From Hephaestia caeni (GTDB lineage Bacteria > Pseudomonadota > Alphaproteobacteria > Sphingomonadales > Sphingomonadaceae), in contig NZ_QXDC01000002.1 of assembly GCF_003550065.1 (NCBI RefSeq), positions 372,001-436,000 of the forward strand: a stretch of DNA of 64,000 bases, given 5' to 3'. The notes under the pieces are model-generated. The model saw only the letters and a list, made by a program, of their open reading frames with translations, was not told the origin of the DNA and made no database searches. The translations under genes were made by a program, and so were the position numbers. Shown in pieces: positions 24,610 to 34,793 of the stretch; the stretch's first letter is position 1, and each line of letters begins with the position of its first letter.

Positions 24610-26850
24610 TCAGGGGGTCCGATTTCTGGTGAGGGCGGGAAGTGGTCGATCGCGGGCGTCGTCGGCGTCCGATCCGTCGCCGGTGTCGATCGCCGCCAGC
24701 ATCGCGCGATCGAAGGTCATCGTCACCTTCGTGCCCCCGCCCTCGCGATCGGTGAAGGTGACGGTGCCGAGATGCTCTTCGACGATCTTCTTGACGATCG
24801 CGAGACCAAGGCCGGTGCCGCGCGATCGCGTGGTCATGTACGGCTCGACCAGCCGGTCACGCTCGATCGGCAGGCCGACGCCGTCGTCGGCCACCTCGAT
24901 CGTCACGCTATCGTGTTCGGCATCTTCCGAAAGCCGCATCACGACACTGCCGTCGGCCTCATCGTCGCGCGCTTCGATCGCCTCGACCGCGTTCTTGACG
25001 ATGTTGGTGAGCGCCTGCCCGATCTGGCGCCGATCGCACACCAGCATCACCGCATTGCCCTGATGCTCGAACGAGAAATGGATGTTCGAATGCGCGACTT
25101 CGTGGAGGAACAGCGCCTGGCGGCCGATATCGACGAGCGATTCCTCGCGAAAGACCGGCTTGGGCATGCGTGCGAAGGAGGAGAATTCGTCGACCATCCG
25201 CCGCAGATCGCCGACCTGACGGACAATCGTTTCGGTCAGGCGCTGGAAGGTGCGGTCGCTCGCCTCGATCTGCTTGCCGTAACGCCGCTGGAGCCGCTCG
25301 GCGGCGAGCTGGATCGGGGTGAGCGGATTCTTGATCTCGTGCGCGATCCGGCGCGCGACATCGGACCAGGCGGCGCGGCGCTGGTCGAGCAATTGCTGGG
25401 TGATGTCGTCGAACGTGAGCACCTGCCCGGCGGCATCGCGCGTGATCTTGACCGCAAGCGTCCTCGGCTCGCGTTCGGCGGCGACCTGGATCACCGCCTC
25501 GCGCGTGTCGCTGTCGAGCAGCGCGTCGAGTTCGGCCGAAAGCGCGGCGAGCGGCCGGCCGACGGGATCGCCGCCGCCCGAATCGAGCAACGCCACCGCC
25601 GAGCTGTTGACGAGCTGGACGGTGCGATCCGAATCGATCGAGATCACGCCCGCGGTGACCCCCGACATCACCGCCTCGATCAGCGCGCGCCGGCTTTCGA
25701 GCGCGGTCGTCTGCGCTTCGAGCCGTGCGGTCATCACGTTGAACGCGGTGCCCAGCGAGCCGACCTCGTCGCGGGTGCGTGGTTCGGGCACCCGCACCGC
25801 GAGGTCGCCCTCGGAAACGCGCAGCGCCGCCCCCACCAACTCGTTGACCGGACGCACCAGCCGATCGGCGACCGCGAGCGCGATCCAGACGGTGAGCGCG
25901 ATGATCAACACCGCAACCGCGAACAAGGCCGCGTTGAACTTGAGCTGGAGTGCGTGCGAATGCTCCTGGAGCGTCCGGTATTCCTTGATCAGGTCGCTCG
26001 CCGCCAGATGCTGGCGGTTGATGAAGGTCGCGTTCACATGCGTGCCGATATACAGATAGAGATCGGGCGCATCGGGCACGTTGATCACGATCCATATCGT
26101 GTCCGGGGTGCGGTTGATCGCCGGGTTCTGCTGTTTGCTCAAAAGCTTGAGCAATTGTGGTGTCACGCGCTCCGAAAAACTTTTCTCATTGGGCGGGTTG
26201 ACCACATCGACGACGTTGATCCCGTCCTTGCCTTCGTAGGTGAACAGCACCGCCTCGCTGAGATTGCGGTACAGCGTCTGCCGCGCGAGATAATTGTGCC
26301 CGACCTCGGTGCCGACCGGATAAGCGTTGCGATTGTCGCCGAGATCGGTCGCCATCGCCCGCGCCTCGGCCACCCAGCGATCGATGAACTGGCCCTGCGC
26401 ATCCTCGACCAGCGCGATCGTCGAGTTGAACGCCGTCTCGGCCTTGCTCGATGCCCAGAACTGGTTGACCGATTGGAACATCACCGATGCCGCGATCACC
26501 GTCAACACGATCGGCACGCTCGCGATCAGCGAGAAGATCGCGACCAGGCGAACGTGCAGCCTGCCGTCGCCGGCCGCGTCCGCGCGCGCCGCGCGGCGCT
26601 TGGCGACCCGGCGCCCGATCAGCACTAGCAGCGCCGCCACCGGCAGCAGGTTGCCGAGCAGCAGCAAGGCGGCGACGCCCGGGCTCAGCAGTTTCTGCGA
26701 GGTGCTGCTGTCGTCGAGGATGAAATAGGTGGCGACACCCATCACGATCGCGGCAACCAACACCGCGATCTCGATCAGCGCCGGCCACGACAATCGCGAT
26801 TGCCAGCGGCGCGGCTTCCCGCCCGCGATCGTCACCGCATCGGCACTCAT
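24610..26850 (-). CDS. ntrY: NtrY, transmembrane sensor histidine kinase
   Basis: Membrane kinase that phosphorylates NtrX. The ATG at 26850 gives 746 aa: membrane helices near residues 20-60 and 95-120, a periplasmic sensor region of roughly 170 residues, a fourth helix near 305-330, a HAMP segment ('ADRLVRPVNELVGAA'), a PAS domain, the H-box '[20 protein letters not shown]' and a catalytic ATPase domain with 'DDGVGLP' and 'SRGTGLGLAIV'. A TTG at 26889 in frame is a less likely start. The stop lies 2 nt before ntrX. Confidence 0.94.
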   Translation of the reverse strand: MSADAVTIAGGKPRRWQSRLSWPALIEIAVLVAAIVMGVATYFILDDSSTSQKLLSPGVAALLLLGNLLPVAALLVLIGRRVAKRRAARADAAGDGRLHVRLVAIFSLIASVPIVLTVIAASVMFQSVNQFWASSKAETAFNSTIALVEDAQGQFIDRWVAEARAMATDLGDNRNAYPVGTEVGHNYLARQTLYRNLSEAVLFTYEGKDGINVVDVVNPPNEKSFSERVTPQLLKLLSKQQNPAINRTPDTIWIVINVPDAPDLYLYIGTHVNATFINRQHLAASDLIKEYRTLQEHSHALQLKFNAALFAVAVLIIALTVWIALAVADRLVRPVNELVGAALRVSEGDLAVRVPEPRTRDEVGSLGTAFNVMTARLEAQTTALESRRALIEAVMSGVTAGVISIDSDRTVQLVNSSAVALLDSGGGDPVGRPLAALSAELDALLDSDTREAVIQVAAEREPRTLAVKITRDAAGQVLTFDDITQQLLDQRRAAWSDVARRIAHEIKNPLTPIQLAAERLQRRYGKQIEASDRTFQRLTETIVRQVGDLRRMVDEFSSFARMPKPVFREESLVDIGRQALFLHEVAHSNIHFSFEHQGNAVMLVCDRRQIGQALTNIVKNAVEAIEARDDEADGSVVMRLSEDAEHDSVTIEVADDGVGLPIERDRLVEPYMTTRSRGTGLGLAIVKKIVEEHLGTVTFTDREGGGTKVTMTFDRAMLAAIDTGDGSDADDARDRPLPALTRNRTP

Positions 26851-26902
26851 CGTTGCATGATTACAACAATACCGATGCAAGCAAAACACATATTAGCCCG
26901 CT

Positions 26903-28357
26903 TCACCGGTCACCCGGACCAGATGGACGCGCCTCATCGTCTGGGTCGAGGTCGATCCCCAGCGTATCGAGCCGTTTGCGCAGCGTGTTGCGGTTGATAC
27001 CGAGCGCGCGCGCGGTGCGAAGCTGATTGTTCCCGTTGCGCGCCAGCATCCGCCGGATGAGCGGGCGCTCGACTTCGGCGATCACGCGATCGTAGAGCGT
27101 GCCATTGGTCAGCGCATCGGGCGCCTCGCGCGCGAGCCTGTCGACGAATGCGTCAACGGCGGCTTCGATACCGATGTCGGCCGATGCCACCTCATCCGGC
27201 GATCCTCCGCCCAGCGTCGCGCGAACCTCAGCCGCGCCGATCACTCTATCACGGCTCAGCACCGCCATGCGCCTGGTGATATTTTCAAGCTCGCGCACAT
27301 TGCCAGGCCAGTCGTGCGCTTCGAGCAGCGCGACCGCGGCCGCGTCGAGCTGCTTGCGCGGCAACCCCGCCTCGGCGGCGCGATCGAGGAAGTGCCGTGC
27401 GAGCAGCGCGACGTCCTGACGCCGTTCGCGCAGCGCAGGAAGCGTGATCGGCACCACGTTGAGCCGGTAGAACAAATCCTCGCGGAACCGCCCGTCGGCG
27501 ACAGCGCGAGTGAGGTCGCGATTGGTGGCGGCGACGATGCGGACGTCGGCACGGATCGTCCGTCCGCCGCCGACGGTGGTAAACTCGCCCGACTGGAGCA
27601 CGCGCAGCAACCGAGTCTGCGCTTCCATCGGCATGTCACCGATCTCGTCGAGGAACAAGGTGCCGCCGGCTGCCTGCTCGAAACGCCCGGCAGCGCGGGC
27701 TTGCGCGCCGGTGAAGGCGCCGCGTTCATGGCCGAACAGCTCCGATTCAATCAACTCGCGCGGGATCGCGGCCATGTTGATCGCGACGAAGGGCGCGTGG
27801 CGGCGTGGCCCGAGATCGTGGATCGCCCGCGCCACCAGTTCCTTGCCGGTGCCCGATTCGCCCGACACCAGCACCGTCAGATCGTTCGAAACGACGCGGG
27901 CGATGACGCGGTAGACGTCCTGCATCGCCGGCGAGCGGCCGATCAGCGGCAGCGCGGCGTCTTCTTCACCCAGCGGCGCGACGGGAACGCCGCCTTCGCG
28001 GGCGAGCGCGCCCGCCACCGCACGCATCAGCGCGTCGAGATCGAACGGCTTGGGCAGATAATCATAGGCGCCGACCTCGGTCGCGCGGACCGCCGTCGTC
28101 AGCGTGTTCTGCGCCGACAGCACGATCACCGGCAGTCGCGGATGATCGCGCACGAAACTGGCGACCGCGTCGAGGCCGTTGCCGTCGGGCAGCACGACAT
28201 CGGTCACCAGCACGTCGGGCAGCCCGCGATCGAGCGCGCGCCGCATCTCGGCGAGCGATCCGGCAGCGACGACGTCATGCCCCGCCCGATCGAGCGCACG
28301 CGCGATCACGGTGCGGATCGCTGCATCGTCGTCGACGACGAGCACGGTCGCGGTCAT
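26903..28357 (-). CDS. ntrC: NtrC, nitrogen regulation response regulator
   Basis: Sigma54-dependent activator of nitrogen-assimilation genes, phosphorylated by NtrB. The 484-residue product has a receiver domain (acceptor Asp in 'DVLVTDVVLPDGNG'), an AAA+ domain with Walker A 'SGESGTGKE', an intact GAFTGA in 'FGHERGAFTGAQ', Walker B 'GGTLFLDEIGDMP' and a C-terminal Fis-like HTH ('TARALGINRNTLRKRLDTL'). The presence of GAFTGA contrasts with NtrX two genes downstream. The ATG overlaps the ntrB stop by 4 nt. Confidence 0.95.
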   Translation of the reverse strand: MTATVLVVDDDAAIRTVIARALDRAGHDVVAAGSLAEMRRALDRGLPDVLVTDVVLPDGNGLDAVASFVRDHPRLPVIVLSAQNTLTTAVRATEVGAYDYLPKPFDLDALMRAVAGALAREGGVPVAPLGEEDAALPLIGRSPAMQDVYRVIARVVSNDLTVLVSGESGTGKELVARAIHDLGPRRHAPFVAINMAAIPRELIESELFGHERGAFTGAQARAAGRFEQAAGGTLFLDEIGDMPMEAQTRLLRVLQSGEFTTVGGGRTIRADVRIVAATNRDLTRAVADGRFREDLFYRLNVVPITLPALRERRQDVALLARHFLDRAAEAGLPRKQLDAAAVALLEAHDWPGNVRELENITRRMAVLSRDRVIGAAEVRATLGGGSPDEVASADIGIEAAVDAFVDRLAREAPDALTNGTLYDRVIAEVERPLIRRMLARNGNNQLRTARALGINRNTLRKRLDTLGIDLDPDDEARPSGPGDR

Positions 28358-29454
28358 GCCGCCGCCCCGCGTGCGAGACGCACCCGGAGGACGGTCGCCT
28401 CGGGGCTGCCTTCACGCGCATATTGGACGATACCGCCCATCGCCCGCACCAATTTATCGACCAAAGCCAGCCCCAATCCCTTGCCTTCGGGACGGCCCGA
28501 TACGAACGGATCGAACAGTAGTTCGGCAATGTCGGGCGGCGCGCCGGGACCGTTATCGATCACCGCGAGTTCGATCGGCAGCGCCCGCCGGGGCTTGTCG
28601 GGGCCGGCGTCGATCGCGACGCCCTGGCGATAGGCGGTGGTGAGCAAGATGCGCGGCTCGACCTGCCCCGCCACGGCCTCGCACGCATTCTTGAGCAGGT
28701 TGATGACGACCTGGAGCAGCGCATCGCGGTTGACGAGCACCGGCGGCAACGACGGGTCGAAGCGTTCGTCGATCGCTACATCGCGCGCAAACCCCGCGCG
28801 GGCGACGCGGCGGGCGTGATCGAGCAGCGGATAGATGTTCTCCGAGGTCAATTCGAGCGGGGTCGTGTCGCTGAAATCCTGCATCCCGTCGATCAGCGCG
28901 GCGATCCGATCGACCTCGGTGACGATCAACGACGTCAGGTCGGCGGCCCCTTCCCCGCCCTCGAGAAGCTGCGCGGCCCCGCGAATGCCCGACAGCGGGT
29001 TCTTGATTTCGTGCGCGAGCATCGCCGCTGCGCCCACCGCGGCGCGCGCGCCCGCATCGCGCCCCGGCGATACCCCCATCGCGCGCGGGGTGGCGGCATG
29101 GTGGAGCGTGATCACGCGCCATCCGGCGTGATCGGCAAGCAGCGCTTCGAGATAATCGACCCGGACGCGCGCGCCGCGGCTGGTTTCGATTTCGACATCG
29201 AACGCCGCGAGCGCATGGCCGTCGCGGCGCGCGCGTGCGGGACCGGGCAAGGCGAGCAGATCATCGAGCCGCTGGCCGACGAGAACGCGTTCGGAAAGGT
29301 TGAGTAACTGCTCGCACGCGGCATTGACCCGCGCGATCCGCCGATCGGGATCGATGACGAGGATACCGACCGGCAAGGCCGCGAGCAGTTCCGACAGCGC
29401 CGGGCCGCCCGCCGCGAGGGTTTCAGGCCGCGGCACGATTGCGCCACGGCGCAT
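28354..29454 (-). CDS. ntrB: NtrB, nitrogen regulation sensor kinase
   Basis: Soluble PII-controlled histidine kinase/phosphatase for NtrC. The ATG at 29454 ('[17 protein letters not shown]') gives 366 aa and lies 32 nt inside dusB; the longer upstream frame is a shadow of dusB. There is a PAS domain ('[21 protein letters not shown]'-like opening), the H-box '[19 protein letters not shown]' (His about residue 148) and ATPase motifs 'LLKNACEA', 'DNGPGAP' and 'GKGLGLALV'. There are no membrane helices. Confidence 0.94.
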   Translation of the reverse strand: MRRGAIVPRPETLAAGGPALSELLAALPVGILVIDPDRRIARVNAACEQLLNLSERVLVGQRLDDLLALPGPARARRDGHALAAFDVEIETSRGARVRVDYLEALLADHAGWRVITLHHAATPRAMGVSPGRDAGARAAVGAAAMLAHEIKNPLSGIRGAAQLLEGGEGAADLTSLIVTEVDRIAALIDGMQDFSDTTPLELTSENIYPLLDHARRVARAGFARDVAIDERFDPSLPPVLVNRDALLQVVINLLKNACEAVAGQVEPRILLTTAYRQGVAIDAGPDKPRRALPIELAVIDNGPGAPPDIAELLFDPFVSGRPEGKGLGLALVDKLVRAMGGIVQYAREGSPEATVLRVRLARGAAA

Positions 29455-30421
29455 AGAAATCGGCGAGCATCGCCTTGACGACCCTGGCGTCGGGTTCCTG
29501 ATTGACCTTGTTGCGGAACTCCGCCGAACCATGCAGCCCGCGCGTGTACCAACCGATGTGCTTGCGCGCCATATTGACCCCGGTTTCGGTGCCGTAATGG
29601 GAGAGCATCGCATCGTAATGCTCTGCAATGACGTGATATTGCTCGTCAAGCGACGGATCGGGACGGCGCGTGCCGGTGGCGAACCAGTGCATCATCTGGC
29701 CGAGCAGCCACGGCCGGCCATAGGCGCCACGCCCGACCATCAGCCCGTCGGCGCCCGATTGCGCCAGCGCGGTTTCGGCATCGTCGATTCCACAGATGTC
29801 ACCGTTCACGAGCACCGGCACGGTCACCGCATCCTTCACCCGGCGCACGAAGCTCCAATCGGCCTCGCCCTTGTAGAGCTGACAGCGTGTACGGCCGTGG
29901 ATGGTGATCATCCTGACGCCGATGTCCTCGGCGATCCGCGCCAGCTCGGGCGCATTGAGGCTGGCATGATCCCAGCCCATCCGGGTCTTGAGCGTCACCG
30001 GAACGTCGACGGCTTTTACCACCGCTTCAATGATATCAGAGGCGAGTTTCACGTCACGCATCAGCGCGGAGCCCGCCCAGCCGTTGACGATCTTGCGGAC
30101 CGGGCAGCCCATGTTGATGTCGATGATCGCGGCGCCCTTGTCGGCGGCGAGCTTGGCCGCCTCGCCCATTTCGTACGCGGTGCAGCCGACGAGCTGCATC
30201 GACACCGGCTCCTCGAGCGGATGCCACGCCGCCTTCTGGATCGACTGGCGCGTCTCGCGGATCGCGGCCTGGCTGGCGATCATCTCGGTGACGTTGAGCC
30301 CCGAGCCGTAGCGGCGCACGAGCGTGCGGAACGGCATGTCGGAAACGCCGGTCATCGGCGCCAGCACGATCGGGCTGTCGATCCGCACGGGGCCGACCTG
30401 GATGGGGGCGAGTGTCGTCAT
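29423..30421 (-). CDS. dusB: tRNA-dihydrouridine synthase (DusB/NifR3)
   Basis: FMN enzyme that reduces uridine to dihydrouridine in the tRNA D loop. The ATG at 30421 ('[14 protein letters not shown]') gives 332 aa; upstream in-frame codons overlap the ispDF region and are not coding. Motifs are '[12 protein letters not shown]' (FMN), the catalytic Cys in '[12 protein letters not shown]' (about residue 105), 'TIHGRTR' and '[11 protein letters not shown]'. It is the first gene of the nifR3-ntrB-ntrC operon, the arrangement first described in Rhodobacter and rhizobia. Confidence 0.95.
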   Translation of the reverse strand: MTTLAPIQVGPVRIDSPIVLAPMTGVSDMPFRTLVRRYGSGLNVTEMIASQAAIRETRQSIQKAAWHPLEEPVSMQLVGCTAYEMGEAAKLAADKGAAIIDINMGCPVRKIVNGWAGSALMRDVKLASDIIEAVVKAVDVPVTLKTRMGWDHASLNAPELARIAEDIGVRMITIHGRTRCQLYKGEADWSFVRRVKDAVTVPVLVNGDICGIDDAETALAQSGADGLMVGRGAYGRPWLLGQMMHWFATGTRRPDPSLDEQYHVIAEHYDAMLSHYGTETGVNMARKHIGWYTRGLHGSAEFRNKVNQEPDARVVKAMLADFYAPWRNRAAA

Positions 30422-30444
30422 GATGTGCCTGAAAATTGGGCAGC

Positions 30445-30473
30445 GCTTTATCGGACGCGCGCGCTGCTGGCAA
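30445..30473 (-). promoter_or_regulatory. Putative promoter of the dusB-ntrBC operon
   Basis: On the minus strand TTGCCA (30473-30468) and TAAAGC (30450-30445) are spaced by 17 bp, 24 nt before the dusB ATG. This is the only good sigma70-like match in the dusB/ispDF divergent gap. Confidence 0.35.
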
Positions 30474-30502
30474 GCGTCGCTGGCTTGGGCTAGGCGCACG
30501 CG

Positions 30503-31651
30503 ATGACCATGCACCGCACGATCGCGCTGATCGTCGCCGCCGGCCAGGGAACGCGGCTCGGCGGCCCGCCCAAGCAGTTCGCGATGCTTTGCGGCAAACC
30601 GATGATCATGCATAGCTACGCCGCGCTTTCTGCGCACGAAGCGATCGATGACGTCGTCGTCGTGGTCGGCGCCGGACAGAGCGGGATGCTGGCTGCCGCG
30701 ATCGGCCCCGTGCGGCATGTCACCGGCGGCGCGACACGCCGGGAATCGGTGCAGGCGGGGCTCGCATCGCTGGCGGACGACGCGCCCGCGCGCGTGCTGG
30801 TCCACGATGCCGCCCGCCCGTTCCTCTCGGCTGCGGTGGTTGATCGCCTGCTCGCGGCGCTCGAGACGCATGACGGCGCGGTGCCGGTGCTTCCGATCGC
30901 CGATACGCTCGCGCAGGGCGGCGCGACACTCGGTGAGACGGTGGCGCGCGATGGCCTGTACCGAATCCAGACTCCACAAGCGTTCAGGTTCGAGGCGCTA
31001 CTCGAAGCCCATGCGCGCTGGCCCGCCGGCGAGGAAGCGACCGACGATGCGCAGATGGTGCGCCGCTTTGGCGGCAGAATCGCACTGGTCGAGGGAGACA
31101 CGATGCTCGACAAGATCACCTACCCCACCGACATTGCCGCCGCCGAGGCGCGCATCGGCGGCGCGATGGTCTCGCGCAGCGCGACCGGATTCGATGTCCA
31201 TCGCCTCGTCGCGGGCGAACAATTGTGGCTGGGCGGCGTGCTGATCCCACACGACAAGGGGCTGTCGGGGCATAGCGACGCCGATGTCGCGCTCCATGCG
31301 CTTACCGATGCGTTGCTGGGCACGATCGCCGCGGGCGATATCGGCACGCATTTTCCGCCAAGCGACCCGCAATGGAAGGATGCGGCGTCGGACCGGTTCC
31401 TCCGGCATGCGGCCGCGCTGATCGTCGCGCGAGGCGGTATTGTGGATTTCGTCGATCTTACCGTGATGTGTGAAGCGCCGAAGATCGGTCCGCATCGTGA
31501 GGCGATCCGCGCGCGGATCGCGAGCCTGCTCGACCTCGCGCCCGATCAGGTCAGCATCAAGGCGACCACCACCGAGCGGCTGGGCTTCACCGGCCGCGGC
31601 GAAGGTATTGCCGCACAGGCGATCGCAACCGTCAGAATACCAAAAGGATAG
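30503..31651 (+). CDS. ispDF: Bifunctional IspD/IspF (MEP pathway)
   Basis: Fusion of MEP cytidylyltransferase (IspD) and MEcPP synthase (IspF), the third and fifth steps of isoprenoid synthesis. Residues 1-220 carry IspD motifs '[17 protein letters not shown]', '[10 protein letters not shown]' and '[12 protein letters not shown]'. From about residue 226 IspF begins with 'TGFDVHRLV' (metal ligands Asp/His), then '[20 protein letters not shown]', '[11 protein letters not shown]' and the C-terminal '[18 protein letters not shown]'. The 382-aa length fits the alphaproteobacterial fusion. dxr of the same pathway is at 2561. Confidence 0.97.
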   Translation: MTMHRTIALIVAAGQGTRLGGPPKQFAMLCGKPMIMHSYAALSAHEAIDDVVVVVGAGQSGMLAAAIGPVRHVTGGATRRESVQAGLASLADDAPARVLVHDAARPFLSAAVVDRLLAALETHDGAVPVLPIADTLAQGGATLGETVARDGLYRIQTPQAFRFEALLEAHARWPAGEEATDDAQMVRRFGGRIALVEGDTMLDKITYPTDIAAAEARIGGAMVSRSATGFDVHRLVAGEQLWLGGVLIPHDKGLSGHSDADVALHALTDALLGTIAAGDIGTHFPPSDPQWKDAASDRFLRHAAALIVARGGIVDFVDLTVMCEAPKIGPHREAIRARIASLLDLAPDQVSIKATTTERLGFTGRGEGIAAQAIATVRIPKG

Positions 31652-31654
31652 CGT

Positions 31655-32194
31655 ATGAAGTTCCTTGCCTGCCTGAGTGCGTTCGCGCTCGTTGCCACCA
31701 GTAGTGCGGCCGCTGCCGCGACCCCGTGCGTGACCACCGCCGAGGCCGAATCGATCGCGCTCGTCGCGATGCCCGAGATCATCCGTCAGACCGGGCAGGC
31801 ATGCGCCGCGATGCTTCCCGCAACCGCGCTGATTCGCCAGACGAGCGGCGCGTTTCTGGCGCAATATGACAGCGCGGCGAACCGGGCCTGGCCGCAAGCG
31901 CAGGCCGCGCTCGCAAAGGTCGCGGGGCCGGATATGGCGCCGTTGCTGCAATCCGAATTCACCCGGCCATTGCTCGTGTCACTGCTCGCGCCGGCGCTCG
32001 TCGGGCAGATCCAGACGCGCGATTGCGGGGCGATCGATCACATGATCACGCTGCTCCAGCCGCTGCCTCCGCGCAACATCGCGGGGCTCGTGGTATCCGC
32101 GCTCGAACTGATCCGTGAGAAGCAGGACGCGGGCGTGCTCGATACGCGGCTGCCGACGCTTGATCTCCCGCTCTGCCCGGCGCAGAGGCGCTGA
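31655..32194 (+). CDS. Hypothetical secreted protein
   Basis: A 179-residue protein of unknown function. It has a clear Sec signal peptide ('MKFLACLSAFALVATSSAAAA', cleavage near residue 22), then a mostly helical mature part with three cysteines ('TPCVTT', 'GQACAAM' and 'TRDCGAID') plus one near the C-terminus ('LPLCPAQ'), which could form disulfides. It sits between ispDF and pncC with gaps of 3 nt each, so is probably co-transcribed. I recognise no domain. Confidence 0.8.
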   Translation: MKFLACLSAFALVATSSAAAAATPCVTTAEAESIALVAMPEIIRQTGQACAAMLPATALIRQTSGAFLAQYDSAANRAWPQAQAALAKVAGPDMAPLLQSEFTRPLLVSLLAPALVGQIQTRDCGAIDHMITLLQPLPPRNIAGLVVSALELIREKQDAGVLDTRLPTLDLPLCPAQRR

Positions 32195-32197
32195 CGC

Positions 32198-32725
32198 ATG
32201 GATACCATCCTCCCCGCCGAACTCGTCGAGGCCGCGCGTCGCGTGGTCGATGCCAATCAGGCCGCGGGCCGCCGCGTCGCGCTAGCCGAGAGCTGCACCG
32301 GCGGGCTCGTCTGCGCCGCGCTCACCGAAATCCCTGGCTCGTCCGAGGTGCTCGACGCAGGGTATGTCACCTATTCGAACGAGGCCAAGCTGGCGTCGCT
32401 CCATGTCAGCAGCGACGTCATCGAAACCTTCGGTTCGGTGTCGATCGCGGTCGCGTGGAGCATGGCGCAGGGCGTGCTCGAACAATCGGGCGCCGATGTC
32501 GCGGTCGCGATCACCGGGATCGCCGGCCCCGGCGGCGGCAGCGAGAAGAAACCGGTGGGCCGCGTGGTGTTCGCGCGCGCCGAACGCGGGGCCGATCCGG
32601 CCGATGTGATCGCCGACGCCAAGGATTTCGGCGATCAGGGGCGTGGCGGGGTGCGGCTTCAGGCCGCGCTGTGCGCGCTCGAATTGCTGATGCCCGACGT
32701 CGAACCCTTCGCATCGGCACCGTAA
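32198..32725 (+). CDS. CinA-family protein, nicotinamide-nucleotide amidohydrolase (PncC)
   Basis: Deamidates NMN to NaMN in the pyridine nucleotide cycle. The 175-residue stand-alone CinA C-terminal domain has 'LAESCTGGLVCAALTEIPGSS' (split: active-site Ser in ESCTGG), 'GYVTYSNEAK' and 'AITGIAGPGGGSEKKPVG'. The N-terminal MoaB-like domain of full CinA is absent. Its last 67 nt overlap antisense the 3' end of ratA. Confidence 0.93.
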   Translation: MDTILPAELVEAARRVVDANQAAGRRVALAESCTGGLVCAALTEIPGSSEVLDAGYVTYSNEAKLASLHVSSDVIETFGSVSIAVAWSMAQGVLEQSGADVAVAITGIAGPGGGSEKKPVGRVVFARAERGADPADVIADAKDFGDQGRGGVRLQAALCALELLMPDVEPFASAP

Positions 32726-33144
32726 AGCTCGGCCGCGCGCGTCTCAAACGCGCCGATCATCTTCCTGAGCGCGCGATCGAACACCTGCCCCGCCAGCATT
32801 TCGAACACGCGATTGCGAAACGCGAAGTCGACGCAAAAATCAACCGCGCAACCATCAGGTTCGGGCGCGAACTTCCAATGATTCGTAAGATATTTTAGCG
32901 GCCCTTCGAGATAATCGACATGGATTTCGCTCGGCCGCGTCTTCTGGACGCGCGAGGTGAAGGTTTCGCGCAAGCCCTTGAAGCCGACGATCATGTCCGC
33001 GACCATCTCGGTCGCACTGTCCGAGCGCACCCGGATCGCGCTGACCCAGGGCAGGAATTCCTCATAACGCTTCACGTCGGCGACCAGATCGAACATCTGC
33101 TCGCAACTGTACGGAAGGTGGCGGACCTCGTGGTGCTGGGGCAT
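32659..33144 (-). CDS. RatA/Coq10-type START-domain protein
   Basis: A 161-residue ligand-binding START/polyketide-cyclase fold protein, starting '[21 protein letters not shown]', with 'YEEFLPWVSAIRV' and 'FKGLRETFTSRV', the pattern of the Coq10/RatA family. Alphaproteobacterial members bind ubiquinone or its precursors; the E. coli homologue was described as the RatA toxin, a label that carries through databases. No antitoxin partner (RnfH) is adjacent here, and the position after lipA favours a respiratory-lipid role. The start overlaps the lipA stop by 1 nt. Confidence 0.9.
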   Translation of the reverse strand: MPQHHEVRHLPYSCEQMFDLVADVKRYEEFLPWVSAIRVRSDSATEMVADMIVGFKGLRETFTSRVQKTRPSEIHVDYLEGPLKYLTNHWKFAPEPDGCAVDFCVDFAFRNRVFEMLAGQVFDRALRKMIGAFETRAAELYGADAKGSTSGISNSSAHSAA

Positions 33145-34079
33145 CAGGCCGCCGGTGCAGCCGCCCCGGCCAGCTTCGCTTCGCGATTGGCGCGCATCCG
33201 CTCGAAATCGTCGCCGGCGTGATAGCTCGACCGCGTCAGCGGCGACGAAGCGACCAGCAGGAAGCCCTTGGCGCGCGCGATCGCCGCATAAGCATCGAAC
33301 GCCTGAGGAGTGACGAAATCGATCACCTTGGCGTGGCGCGGGGTCGGCTGGAGATACTGGCCCATCGTCAGGAAATCGACATCGGCCGAGCGCATGTCGT
33401 CCATCACCTGATGCACCTCGAGTCGTTCCTCACCTAGCCCGAGCATGACGCCTGATTTGGTGAAGATCGACGGATCGAGCTTCTTGACGCTCTCGAGCAG
33501 CCGCAGCGACGCGTAATAGCGCGCGCCCGGGCGGATCGTGGGATAGAGCCGCGGCACCGTCTCCAGATTATGGTTGTAGACGTCGGGCCGCGCCGCGACG
33601 ATCATCTCGACCGCGGCATCGGCCTTGTTGCGGAAATCGGGGGTCAGGATCTCGATCGTCGTTTTGGGTGCCGCCTTGCGAATCGCCTCGATCACCCGCA
33701 CGAACTGACGTGCGCCGCCATCGGGCAGATCGTCGCGATCGACCGAGGTGACGACGATGTGCTGGAGCCCCATCTGCACCGCGACCTCGGCGACATGCTG
33801 CGGCTCCAACGGGTCGACCGCGCGCGGCATCCCGGTCTTGACGTTGCAGAAGGCGCAGGCGCGGGTACAGGTGTCGCCCAGGATCATCACCGTCGCGTGC
33901 TTCTTGGTCCAGCACTCGCCGATGTTCGGGCACGCCGCTTCTTCGCAGACCGTCGTAAGGTTTTTCTCGCGCATCAGTCGCTTGGTCTCGGCGAAGCCGG
34001 CGCTGGTCGGCGCCTTGACGCGAATCCAGTCCGGCTTGCGTGCGCGCGGCGGACGGGCGAGCGGAGTCATCTCGTTCAT
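33144..34079 (-). CDS. lipA: Lipoyl synthase
   Basis: Radical SAM enzyme that inserts two sulfurs into octanoyl-E2/GcvH to form lipoate. The ATG at 34079 ('[18 protein letters not shown]') gives 311 aa. Auxiliary cluster ligands are in '[13 protein letters not shown]', the SAM cluster in '[10 protein letters not shown]' (CxxxCxxC), and the terminal serine ligand is in '[11 protein letters not shown]'. The frame open to 34196 lies in the divergent gap. It is transcribed together with the Coq10-like gene. Confidence 0.97.
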   Translation of the reverse strand: MNEMTPLARPPRARKPDWIRVKAPTSAGFAETKRLMREKNLTTVCEEAACPNIGECWTKKHATVMILGDTCTRACAFCNVKTGMPRAVDPLEPQHVAEVAVQMGLQHIVVTSVDRDDLPDGGARQFVRVIEAIRKAAPKTTIEILTPDFRNKADAAVEMIVAARPDVYNHNLETVPRLYPTIRPGARYYASLRLLESVKKLDPSIFTKSGVMLGLGEERLEVHQVMDDMRSADVDFLTMGQYLQPTPRHAKVIDFVTPQAFDAYAAIARAKGFLLVASSPLTRSSYHAGDDFERMRANREAKLAGAAAPAA

Positions 34080-34145
34080 GGCCGCCAGATAGCGATTGTC
34101 GCAACCGCTTGCCAGCCCTGCGTCAACCTGCAAATAGGGCGGTCC

Positions 34146-34793
34146 ATGACAGACTTCGCGGACCTCATCGCCGGTTATCGCCGTTTTCACGACCATGACT
34201 ATCTAGATCACCACGCGCGCTGGGCCGAGCTTGCGCAAAGCCAGAAACCGCGCGTCATGGTGATCGCCTGTGCCGACAGCCGCACCGATCCGGCGACGGT
34301 GTTCGATGCCTCGCCCGGCGAGATTTTCGTTGTCCGCAATATCGCCAATCTGGTGCCGCCCTATGAGATCGGCGGCGGCCGCCACGGCGTGTCCGCGGCG
34401 ATCGAATTCGCGGTCTCGCAACTCGAAGTTCCCGAGATCGTGGTGATGGGCCACGGATCGTGCGGTGGCGTCAGCGCGTCGCTCAGCCACGCGTTCGTCG
34501 ACAAGGCGCCCGGTGACGGCGCCTTCATCGCCAACTGGGTCAACATGCTTGACGAGGCCCGCGACCGGATCGTCGCCGAACATGGGCAAGGCGAGGAAGC
34601 GACTCGTGCGCTCGAACTCGAAACGGTACGCGTCTCGATCGCCAATATCCGCACCTTTCCGTTCGTGGCCGAGCGCGAAGCCGCCGGAAAACTGACGCTG
34701 CGCGGCGCCTATTTCGCGATTCGCGACGGCGTGCTCTGGGTGATGGACGATACCGGCGCGTTCAACCCCGTGATCGGCAGCGCGGAGACGTGA
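34146..34793 (+). CDS. Beta-class carbonic anhydrase
   Basis: Zinc enzyme interconverting CO2 and bicarbonate. The ATG at 34146 gives 215 aa with zinc ligands in '[10 protein letters not shown]' (Cys with the Asp-Arg dyad) and '[13 protein letters not shown]' (His and Cys), plus '[13 protein letters not shown]'. It is the cytoplasmic beta type, without a signal peptide. The stop overlaps the next gene by 4 nt. It is divergent from lipA (66 nt gap). Confidence 0.95.
   Translation: MTDFADLIAGYRRFHDHDYLDHHARWAELAQSQKPRVMVIACADSRTDPATVFDASPGEIFVVRNIANLVPPYEIGGGRHGVSAAIEFAVSQLEVPEIVVMGHGSCGGVSASLSHAFVDKAPGDGAFIANWVNMLDEARDRIVAEHGQGEEATRALELETVRVSIANIRTFPFVAEREAAGKLTLRGAYFAIRDGVLWVMDDTGAFNPVIGSAET

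Noticed and set aside
24772..26628. 618-aa open frame on the plus strand across ntrY
   Set aside because: Shadow of ntrY; composition and lack of motifs show it is not a gene.
32659..33144. Toxin-antitoxin system based on the RatA name
   Set aside because: No antitoxin-like partner is adjacent; the Coq10-type START domain and the lipA neighbour fit a ubiquinone-related role better.
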